DNA of 14,260 bases, taken from Acidobacteriota bacterium. GTDB lineage: Bacteria > Acidobacteriota > Blastocatellia > Pyrinomonadales > Pyrinomonadaceae. Made by a program: the position numbers and the translations under genes. This document shows positions 1 through 7,100 of this stretch, piece after piece (within the stretch, counting starts at the first letter, position 1; the number at the start of each line of letters is the position of its first letter). Location: NCBI GenBank assembly GCA_019247865.1, contig JAFBAJ010000732.1:1-14260 (forward strand), read 5' to 3'. Below the pieces are notes generated by a model. It was not told where the DNA came from. It worked only from the letters and a program-made list of their open reading frames with translations, and searched no databases.

Positions 1-69
1 AGCTCAAAAAGTAGTAAGGTAATCTTCTTAAAAAGCTCGGCAGTCATCAATACAGAGGAGCGGTTCGTC

Positions 70-1335
70 ATGCTCAGACGCTTGCAGAAGCCGCGCCGCG
101 TGGTCATCACCGGCCTGGGATGTGTGACGCCTTTGGGCATCGGGCGCGAGGCTTACTGGCAGGGTTTGCAGCGGGGCGAGAGCGGCGTCCGGCGGATTGA
201 GAGCTTCGATGTCTCCGATTCGCCCGTCAAGATCGCCGCCCAGGTGCGCGACTTCGATTGGGAGGCCGAGCTCAATCCGAAAGACCGCAGGCACGTCCCG
301 CGCACAGTGCCGCTGGCGCTGGCCGCCGCGCGCGAAGCGCTCGCTGACGCGAAGCTGTCTCCGAACGATTTCAGTCTCACAGAGCGGCGCGAGGTGGGCG
401 TCGTCCTCGGCACGGGCGGCGGCGGGCTCGCCTTCACAGAGCAGCAGTACGAATACTGGTACGTCGGCCCGGTGCACAAGGCGAGCGTCTACACGATTCC
501 CGCTTCGACGCACGGCGGCCTCTCTTCGGAGCTGTCGATGGCCTTCGGCGTGCGCGGTCTCTCGCACATCGTCTCGACGGGCTGCACCAGCTCGACCGAC
601 GCCATCGCTTACGCCGCCGAGCACATCGCGCTCGGCCGTCAGGAAGTGATGCTCACGGGCGGCGTGGATGCTCCCGTCGCGCCCGGCATCCTCGCCGGCT
701 TTAACCTGATGACCGTGCTCACGAACGAGTGGAACGACGAGCCGCATCGCGCGTCGCGTCCCTTCTCCAGCAATCGTTCGGGCATCGTCCTCGGCGAAGG
801 CTCCTGGATCTACGTCCTCGAAGAGCGCGAGCGCGCCGAAGCTCGCGGCGCGAAAATCTATGCGGAGATCACAGGCTACGGCGCGACGTGCGATGCGTAT
901 CACCGCGTGCGCCTGGCCGAGAACGGCGAAGAGCCTGCCCGCGCCATGCAGCTCGCGCTCGATGATGCCGGACTGAGCGCCGCCGAGGTTGATTACGTCA
1001 ACCTGCACGGCACCTCCACGCTGCTCAACGACCGCATCGAAACGCAGGCCCTGAAGCTGGCCTTCGGCGCAGAGGCGCAGCGCATCCCAATGTCCGCGAC
1101 CAAATCGCAGATCGGACATCCGCAGGGAGCGAGCGGCGCGGCCGGAATCAGCGCGGCCCTCTGCGCCATGCACACGAACCTCATTCCCCCGACCATCAAC
1201 CTCGACGAGCCGGACCCGGCCTGCGATCTGGATTACGTGCCGAACGTCGCGCGCGAGGCCACAGTCCGCGTCGCGCTCTGCAACTGCATCGGCTTCGGCT
1301 CAAAGAACAGCGCGCTCGTCATCGAAAAAAAGTGA
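70..1335 (+). CDS. Beta-ketoacyl-ACP synthase, FabF/KAS II-like
   Basis: This 421-residue protein is a thiolase-fold ketosynthase that would perform decarboxylative Claisen condensation of an acyl chain with malonyl-ACP. The N-terminus has the usual VVITGLGCVTPLG opening. The active-site Cys172 lies in STGCTSSTD, His313 in NLHGTST and His350 in IGHPQGASGAAG. The spacing of this triad is almost the same as in E. coli FabF (163/303/340), and length is normal for the family, so it should be active. The GHPQG sequence differs from the GHTLGA common in housekeeping FabF. That, with a methyltransferase 6 nt downstream and an FAD oxidoreductase further on, suggests a secondary lipid or polyketide pathway rather than primary fatty-acid synthesis (inference). 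GAGGAG at 55-60 sits 9 nt before the ATG and supports this start. No ACP or second ketosynthase is visible because the upstream region is outside the window. Confidence 0.93.
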   Translation: MLRRLQKPRRVVITGLGCVTPLGIGREAYWQGLQRGESGVRRIESFDVSDSPVKIAAQVRDFDWEAELNPKDRRHVPRTVPLALAAAREALADAKLSPNDFSLTERREVGVVLGTGGGGLAFTEQQYEYWYVGPVHKASVYTIPASTHGGLSSELSMAFGVRGLSHIVSTGCTSSTDAIAYAAEHIALGRQEVMLTGGVDAPVAPGILAGFNLMTVLTNEWNDEPHRASRPFSSNRSGIVLGEGSWIYVLEERERAEARGAKIYAEITGYGATCDAYHRVRLAENGEEPARAMQLALDDAGLSAAEVDYVNLHGTSTLLNDRIETQALKLAFGAEAQRIPMSATKSQIGHPQGASGAAGISAALCAMHTNLIPPTINLDEPDPACDLDYVPNVAREATVRVALCNCIGFGSKNSALVIEKK

Positions 1336-1341
1336 TGAGTT

Positions 1342-2049
1342 ATGTTTGAGCGTTTCCGTCATCGCAGCGAGGAGCTGGAACATCTGGACAAGGGCGATTA
1401 CACGCCCGAAGAATACGAAGGATGTCTGGTCGAGCTGCGCCGCGTGAACCGGTTTCTGGGAGACGCCGGCGCTTTGCGCGGCTCCCTGCTCGCAGAGATC
1501 GAGCGCGCCGGGCTCAAGAATTTTTCCGTCCTCGATGTCGGCGCGGGTTCGGGCGAGCTGCTGCGCGTCATCGCGCGCTGGGCTCGTGAGCGCGGGAGCC
1601 GCGCGCATCTCGCCGGGCTCGAACTGAACGAGCGCTCCGCCGCCGCCATCCTTGAAGAGTCGCGTGAGTTCTCGGCAGTGTGTGCCCTGCGCGGCGATGC
1701 TTTGCGTTTGCCCTTCGCGGACGATGCTTTCGACTACGTCATCTGCTCGCTCTTCACGCATCACTTCAAAGACGCGTCGGTCGTCAGCGTCCTCCGCGAA
1801 TTAAAGAGAGTCGCGCGCCGCAAGGTCTTCGTCATAGACCTCCATCGCCACCCGCTCGCGTATCTGCTCTACACAACCGTCGCGCATCTCTGGCTCCACA
1901 ATCGCCTGATCCGCGAAGACGGCGCGCTCTCCATCCTCCGCAGCTTTCGCCCGGCAGAACTGCGACGCCTCGCCTCCGAAGCTCACCTCCAACACATCCG
2001 CGTCGAGCGCAGGTTTCCGTTTCGATTAGTATTAAGCGGAGGCAAGTAA
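1342..2049 (+). CDS. Class I SAM-dependent methyltransferase
   Basis: This 235-residue protein has a Rossmann-type methyltransferase fold. Motif I is VLDVGAGSG at residues 63-71. An acidic residue following the second strand comes in LAGLELNE, and LPFADDAFDYVIC with the following LFTHHF matches the motif II/post-II region of UbiE/Methyltransf_11 proteins. The start is 6 nt after the ketosynthase stop. The ATG that overlaps that stop (1335) runs into a stop codon at once, so 1342 is the sensible start, although no strong Shine-Dalgarno precedes it and translation is probably coupled. It likely methylates the product of the neighbouring ketosynthase pathway, on O or C (inference; the substrate cannot be read from sequence). 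A ketosynthase-type enzyme, a methyltransferase and a flavoprotein together recall the logic of phenolic-lipid loci such as Streptomyces srsABC, but no type III PKS is visible here. Confidence 0.88.
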   Translation: MFERFRHRSEELEHLDKGDYTPEEYEGCLVELRRVNRFLGDAGALRGSLLAEIERAGLKNFSVLDVGAGSGELLRVIARWARERGSRAHLAGLELNERSAAAILEESREFSAVCALRGDALRLPFADDAFDYVICSLFTHHFKDASVVSVLRELKRVARRKVFVIDLHRHPLAYLLYTTVAHLWLHNRLIREDGALSILRSFRPAELRRLASEAHLQHIRVERRFPFRLVLSGGK

Positions 2050-2055
2050 TAATAT

Positions 2056-2086
2056 TTAGCCACAGAGGACACAGAGCACACAGAGA
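2056..2086 (+). repeat. Left terminal inverted repeat of the GxxExxY element
   Basis: This is the left arm, starting TTAGCCACAGAGGACACAG and built from repeated CACAGAG units. The first 21 bases are the exact reverse complement of 2475-2495. The next 10 match with two mismatches. Confidence 0.85.
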
Positions 2087-2107
2087 AGGATTAAAAATTA
2101 GGCGGAG

Positions 2108-2473
2108 ATGAGCGACCTTCTGACCGAGAAGATAATCGGAGCTGCGATTGAGGTGCATCGTGTGCTGGGTCCTGGACTCTTGGAGGCCATTTATGAAGAG
2201 GCGCTTTGCGTCGAGCTACAACTACGTCGGCTTCAATTTCAACGTCAGGTTGAAGTTGAAGTGAAATACAAAGAGCACGTCATTAAGGGGCAAAAAATAG
2301 ACTTGATGATCGAGGATGAAGTAATCGTTGAACTTAAAGCCGTTGCAAATCTTCCTCAAGTTGCAACTGCGCAGACCTTATCTTACTTAAAAGCAACGGG
2401 ATTGCGGCGAGGTCTTTTAATCAATTTTGGAGTCTCTCGTTTGGTTGATGGAATTAAAAGAGTATCTCTGTGA
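2108..2473 (+). CDS. GxxExxY family protein
   Basis: This 121-residue protein belongs to the GxxExxY family (TIGR04256-type). The signature is G23-LL-E26-AI-Y29, preceded by the typical IIGAAIEVHRVLGPG segment. Asp65 (KIDLMI) followed by E75-L-K77 is arranged like the D...ExK core of PD-(D/E)xK nucleases, which suggests a restriction-endonuclease-like fold. Nuclease activity is not established for this family as far as I know, so this is inference. Length is normal and the frame is intact. GGCGGAG lies directly before the ATG, which is tight for a ribosome binding site. The gene lies entirely within a pair of inverted repeats, with its TGA inside the right arm. It interrupts a biosynthetic gene group and is more AT-rich than its neighbours, so it was probably acquired separately. 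Its role is unknown. Confidence 0.9.
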   Translation: MSDLLTEKIIGAAIEVHRVLGPGLLEAIYEEALCVELQLRRLQFQRQVEVEVKYKEHVIKGQKIDLMIEDEVIVELKAVANLPQVATAQTLSYLKATGLRRGLLINFGVSRLVDGIKRVSL

Positions 2474-2495
2474 CCTCTGTGTCCTCTGTGGCTAA
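2465..2495 (-). repeat. Right terminal inverted repeat of the GxxExxY element
   Basis: This is the right arm, ending CCTCTGTGGCTAA on the plus strand. It is the reverse complement of the left arm (21/21 at the tip, 29/31 overall). It contains the GxxExxY stop codon and a GTG (2470) that opens a frame into the following oxidoreductase gene. Confidence 0.85.
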
Positions 2496-2505
2496 TAAAA
2501 CCTGC

Positions 2506-3729
2506 ATGATGACACTATTAAGTGAATACGATGCGTTGGTCGTCGGCGGCGGCCCGGCCGGGGCGAGCGCGGCGATCCATCTGGCGCTCAAGGGCGCGCG
2601 CGTGTTGCTCGCGGAGCAGAAGAAGTTTCCGCGTGCGAAGCTCTGCGGTGAGTTTATCTCGCCGGAATGTCTGGAGCACTTTGCGCGGCTCGGCGTGGGC
2701 GAGAGCATGCAGGCGGCGGGCGGCGCGTCGCTCTCCGAGACGGTCTTTTATGCGCGCGGCGGAAGCCACGTCAACGTGCCGAGCGAATGGTTCGTGAGCG
2801 GCGGCATGCAGGCTCTCGGCCTGAGCCGTGCGGAGATGGATGCGCGTCTGCTCGCGCGTGCGCGCGGCGTCGGAGTCGAAGTGCTGGAAGAGACACAGGC
2901 GACCAACCTGCTGATCGAGGACGGGCGCGTCTGCGGCGCGCAGTTGAAGCACGGAAGCGAGACGGCGCGCACTGTGCGCGCGCGTGTGACGCTGGATGCG
3001 ACCGGAAGGGCTCGCACGCTCGCGCGGCGCGTGGAGAAGAGCGCCGGAGAGAAGATCAGAAAGCAGGCGCGGCTCGTCGCTTTCAAAGCACATCTGACCG
3101 GCGCGCGCGGCGCGGCCGGGCACTGCGAGATCTATCTCTATCGCGGCGGCTACGGCGGCCTGAACTTCGTCGAGAACGGGTTGAGCAATCTCTGCTTCAT
3201 CGCCTCTGCGCGAGACGTGAAGGCGTGCGGCGGCGAGGCCGAGAGAGTGATGCGCGAAGTCGTCTGCCGGAACCAGCGGGCCGCGTCGACGCTCTCGCAC
3301 GCGCGCACGGCGACGCCCTGGCTGGCGGTCTCGCTCGAAGGCTTCGGGCGGCGCAGGCTCGTCCCGGCCGACGGACTGCTGACCATCGGCGACGCGGCCT
3401 CCTTCATAGACCCTTTCACGGGGAGCGGAATGTTGATGGCGCTGGAGAGCGGCGAGCTGGCCGCCGCTGCCATCGTGCGCAATCTTCCAAGCCTGCGCAC
3501 GGGCGCGGCCTTTCAGACTCTCGCGGGCGATTATCGCACGCTGTACGGAGAGCGTTTTGATGCGCGCCTGCGCGTCTGTACGGCCCTGCGCCGCGCGGCC
3601 TTTGTGCCGCGCCTGGCCGAAGCTCTCATCTACCTGCTCGGCGCGAGCGATTGGGCGCGCAGGCGTCTCGCGCGAGCGACCCGCAACCAGACCAAACAGA
3701 GCCCGCTGACGGAGACGCAGACCCGGTAA
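2506..3729 (+). CDS. FAD-dependent oxidoreductase, geranylgeranyl-reductase type
   Basis: This 407-residue flavoprotein has an N-terminal dinucleotide-binding loop VVGGGPAGASAA (GGGPAG at 14-19). It is followed by FPRAKLCGEFISPECL, a Cys-Gly segment typical of the geranylgeranyl-reductase/FixC-like group. A second FAD contact, IGDAASFIDPFTGSGM, has the GD pair at 295-296. Such enzymes reduce isoprenoid double bonds or hydroxylate aromatic or polyketide substrates. Here it probably tailors the product of the ketosynthase and methyltransferase (inference). The frame stays open upstream to a GTG at 2470, but those 12 codons are repeat sequence, so ATG 2506 or 2509 is preferred. Neither has a clear Shine-Dalgarno, perhaps because the inserted GxxExxY element displaced the native leader. 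The C-terminus is basic and polar, with no membrane segment. Confidence 0.87.
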   Translation: MMTLLSEYDALVVGGGPAGASAAIHLALKGARVLLAEQKKFPRAKLCGEFISPECLEHFARLGVGESMQAAGGASLSETVFYARGGSHVNVPSEWFVSGGMQALGLSRAEMDARLLARARGVGVEVLEETQATNLLIEDGRVCGAQLKHGSETARTVRARVTLDATGRARTLARRVEKSAGEKIRKQARLVAFKAHLTGARGAAGHCEIYLYRGGYGGLNFVENGLSNLCFIASARDVKACGGEAERVMREVVCRNQRAASTLSHARTATPWLAVSLEGFGRRRLVPADGLLTIGDAASFIDPFTGSGMLMALESGELAAAAIVRNLPSLRTGAAFQTLAGDYRTLYGERFDARLRVCTALRRAAFVPRLAEALIYLLGASDWARRRLARATRNQTKQSPLTETQTR

Positions 3730-3758
3730 AATTCAACGGTAGTGTCCTAATTTTAATA

Positions 3759-3858
3759 CTCTGCGTCTTCTCTGCGCCTGCTCTGCGTCTCTGCGGTGAG
3801 ATTGTACTGCGAAGTACTCACCGCAGAGACACAGAGATCACGCAGAGAAGGCGCAGAG
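3759..3858. repeat. Solo palindromic repeat (CGCAGAG type)
   Basis: Two 42-bp arms, 3759-3800 and 3817-3858, are reverse complements at 36 of 42 positions and are separated by a 16-nt centre. The centre continues the dyad: GTACT at 3804-3808 can pair with AGTAC at 3813-3817. The arms are composed of CTCTGCG / CGCAGAG units, similar in style to the CACAGAG units flanking the GxxExxY gene, but with no gene inside. As RNA this would form a long hairpin. There is no T-tract, so it looks more like a dispersed repeat or MITE-like unit than a terminator. Confidence 0.75.
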
Positions 3859-4014
3859 GAAACCCAAAACAGGAGACTACTAATTGAACAATCTTCTTGC
3901 CACCGGCCCGTGTTTTGCGGTACAAAGAGCATGCGTTCGTTAAATGCTCCGGCGTCTGTTCAGGCCGCGCTTTAGATGCGCGCCGGTTTCACTCCCGCAT
4001 GGCGCTGTGGAGTC

Positions 4015-4043
4015 TTGATCTAAACTTAATCAGATTCTATTCA
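4015..4043 (+). promoter_or_regulatory. Weak sigma-70-like promoter candidate
   Basis: TTGATC (4015-4020) and TATTCA (4038-4043) are separated by 17 nt in a locally AT-rich patch upstream of the TonB receptor gene. The match is modest (about 4/6 and 3/6), so this is only a candidate. Confidence 0.25.
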
Positions 4044-4098
4044 AGGGTAAAGACGTGCCTCGAAGAGAGCGCGTCACAGGTACACTGCCAGCGCAGCC

Positions 4099-4124
4099 TC
4101 GCCGCCAGCTCCTTGAGGCGGCGA
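4099..4124 (+). promoter_or_regulatory. GC-rich hairpin in the receptor leader
   Basis: TCGCCGCC (4099-4106) pairs perfectly with GGCGGCGA (4117-4124) around a 10-nt loop. It lies about 33 nt before the Shine-Dalgarno of the receptor gene. It could influence transcript stability or translation, but no T-tract follows and no known riboswitch is recognised. Confidence 0.35.
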
Positions 4125-4171
4125 AATGCGCCATCTTTCAGTGAAGCTACAATTCTAAGGAGATGATACTC

Positions 4172-7100
4172 ATGCGTGCGTTCCCTCGGCGATGCCTTTC
4201 GGCTCCCTTCCGCTTAGTTCTGCTCTGCGCCGCGTTCCTGTTGTGCGCGGGCGTGACGCTTGCGCAGTCGCAGTCGGATGCGGCTGATCTGGGCGGCTTT
4301 GTGCGCGACCCTTCGGGCGCAGTCGTCGCCGGCGCGACCGTCACGGCGCGCAATACCGGCACGAACTTTACGCGCAACTCGACGACCAATGACGATGGCT
4401 TTTATCAGATGGTCAACCTCCCACCGGGCACGTATGAGATCACGGTGGAAGCGGCGAACTTCAAGAAAGCCCTGCTGCCTGAAGTCAAGCTCACGGTCGG
4501 ACAGCGAGCCGACATCGACATCCCGCTCGAAGTCGGAGCCATCGGCGAGACTGTGACCGTCTCGGGCACGACCGGCGATGTCATCGAGACTTCGCGCACG
4601 GCTGTCGCCAACACCATCGAGCAGCAGCGCATCGAGAATCTCCCGATCAACGAACGCAGCGCGACCGGCTTCGCTTTAACCATCTCGACCGTCGGCCGCG
4701 ACAACGGCCGTCCCATCGGCCCCGCGCCCAGCTCCGGTCTTAACATCGGCGGCCAGCGCGGGCGCTCGACGCTCGTGCAGGTGGACGGCGCGGACAACAC
4801 GGACAACTCCGTCAACGCCGCGCGCTCGACCGTTTCGCAGGAGGCGGTGCAGGAGTATCAGGTTGCGACCAACTCGTACGCGCCGGAGTTCGGGCGCGCC
4901 ATCGGCGGCATCGTCAACGTCGTCACCAAAGGCGGGACGAACGAGTTTCGCGGTAACCTCTTCGGCTTCATTCGGCACAAGTCGATCCAGTCGCGCAACG
5001 CACTGGCTCCGCTGATCAATAACGATCCGGGCGAGAAGCCGCCCTTCACGCGCGCGCAGTTCGGCGGCACCTTCGGCGGCCCGATCAAAAAAGACCGCAC
5101 CTTCTTCTTCTTTTCGTACGAGGGACGCAGGCGGCAGGAGTCCGGCTTCTTTACTTCGGACGTGGCGAGCGGTTTGAATGGCAGTCTCGCGGTCGGCCCC
5201 GGCACGCCGTTTCCGGTGCTGCCCTTTAACACGACCTATTCCAATCTGACACCGGCGCAGGTCGCCTTTATCACCGGCGAGTTTGCGAGCGGCAACACGG
5301 CGCGCATCGCACGCGCCATCACCTATGCGACGCTCGCTTCGGCTGGCGGTCAGACCGGACTCAACGGTTTCAGCTCGGTCAGAAGTCCGGGCGGCGCGAT
5401 TCCGGCGGGCACGATCATCGGCCCGCGCTTCTTCCTGACGGGCGCGCCGATTCCGTCGCTCGCCAACAACAACATCCTGCCCGGCTTCACGACGGTCAAC
5501 GCCAATGGCGACCCGATCGCGTTTCGCGCGCTCAACTCGCTGGCGCGCGTCTTCCCGATCTCCGAATCCACCAACTATTTTTCGATTCGCGGCGATCACC
5601 AGTTCAATCAGAACCAGCAGTTCAATGTGCGCTTCGGCTACAACCCGAGCCGCATCACAGGCATTCAGGACGAGTCGCAGAACCAGACGCTCGGGCAGAA
5701 CGATTTTTCGCGCACGGGCATCCAGGACTTAAAAGACACTTCGCTCGTCGCTGCGCTGACCTCCACGTTGACGAACAATATCGTCAACGAGGCGCGCTTC
5801 AACTTCGGCCATCGCAATGCGAAGTTCGACTCGCAGACGCCGGGCACGGCGATTCAGATTTCGGGCGCAGCCTTTATCGGCTCGAATCCCTTCTCGCCGG
5901 TCAATCGCAAAGAGCGGCGCTTTGCCTTCACGGATAACGTCAACTGGGTGGTCGGCAATCACAACTTCAAGTTCGGCGGCGACGTGAACCTGATCAACGT
6001 CACGGCGCGCTTCGATCTGAACTTCCCGGGCCTCTTCAACTTCGGAGCCTTCGACGCCAACCCGTTCATCGGCACCGTCGCGGGTCAGCCGCTGGCTCCG
6101 GCTCTGACGCCCGTCCAGTCCTACGGCGCGGGCACGCCCGGCGTCTTCATCGAAGGCTTTGGCAATCCCAACAGCTCGTTGCAGAATAAACCGCTCGCCT
6201 TCTTCGTGCAGGATTCGTGGAAGATTCGCAAGAACGTGACGCTCAATTACGGCTTGCGTTACGATGTCGAGCTGACACAGACGATTCCGACGACGAGCTT
6301 CCGTGATCCGCTGTCGGGCATCAATCTCACGGAGCAGAACTTGCAGACGGCGCAGGATGTGGTGGGCGTGCAGCAGGGCTTCCCGCGCGACACCAACAAT
6401 TTCGCGCCGCGCGCAGGCATCGCGTGGGATGTCACGAACGACGGCAAGACGGTCGTCCGCGCGTCTCTCGGACTCTTCTACGATCACCCGCTGCTGGCCG
6501 TCGCTTTCAACTCGGACATCGGCGACGCGGCGCAGCAGCAGCAGTTCACGACCTTCCTGCCGGGCAATCCTGCGCCGACCTCGTCTTTGAACCTGTTGCA
6601 GCTTTTCCAGGGCACTGTCTGTTCGACGGCGAGCATGAATCCTTTGTGCCCCGGAGGTCTTACCACGCCGGGCGTCGCGCCCTCCGCGCAGTACCTGCCG
6701 GGACGCATACGCTTTAACGACCAGACCTTCGCGGGCTTCGGCCCGGTGCTGCCGTTCACGCTCGCGGTGGCGAAAGATTTTCAGTACGCTTCGGCCACGG
6801 AAGGCAGCTTCACGATTGAGCGGCAGATCGGGAAGGACATGTCCATCTCCGGGAGCTATCTCTTCGTGGGCGCGCATCACCTGCCGCACCCGCAGGACAT
6901 CAACGCGCCGCGGACGGACCTGTTGATCGAGAACTTCCGCCGCTTCGCCGGGCGCAACCCGAACAACAATTCGGAAGCTCTGGCCTTCAGCTTGCCGACG
7001 GCCTGTCCGGGCGCGGGCTGCCCGCCGGGATTCGTCGTCATCATTCCGGGACTCGTCGGACGCAACGCTTTGGGGCAGGGCGTGGTTCAGCCCTTCGCGG

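Larger units (their letters stand above)
2056..2495. mobile_element. 440-bp element: GxxExxY gene between inverted repeats
   Basis: The segment begins and ends with inverted repeats: 21 bp perfect at the tips (2056-2076 versus 2475-2495), extending inward to 31 bp with two mismatches (2056-2086 versus 2465-2495). Nothing lies between them except one short gene, which fills almost the whole interior. Its stop codon is inside the right arm. Base composition is clearly more AT-rich than the genes on both sides, and the unit separates two genes that otherwise look like one operon. It begins 7 nt after the methyltransferase stop codon. No target-site duplication is obvious at the edges and there is no transposase, so calling it mobile is an inference from structure. 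It could also be a non-autonomous unit moved in trans. Confidence 0.6.
3730..4171. other. 442-bp spacer before the TonB receptor gene
   Basis: No convincing gene is present. The left part holds a 100-bp palindromic repeat (3759-3858). The right part is the presumed promoter and leader of the receptor gene, with a weak promoter-like pair near 4015-4043 and a GC-rich hairpin at 4099-4124. An open frame at 3897-4166 has no recognisable composition, motif or ribosome binding site. Confidence 0.6.

Noticed and set aside
1..69. Possible 3' end of an upstream gene
   Set aside because: All that can be supported is the ketosynthase ribosome binding site; multiple stops occur and no coding signal is visible in 69 bases.
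28..1173. 381-codon leftward open frame
   Set aside because: It is antisense to the ketosynthase with its complete catalytic triad; low-complexity Arg/Ala/Asp-rich composition and no domain.
2518..3300. 260-codon leftward frame, and the overlapping 2667-3560 rightward frame
   Set aside because: Both are shadows of the FAD oxidoreductase, whose own frame has both FAD-binding motifs.
3759..3858. CAGAG-rich repeats considered as a CRISPR array
   Set aside because: The repeats are inverted, not directly spaced; there are no unique spacers of regular length and no cas genes nearby.
3897..4166. 89-codon rightward open frame in the receptor leader
   Set aside because: There is no ribosome binding site and no recognisable motif, and it runs through the leader hairpin and the receptor Shine-Dalgarno.
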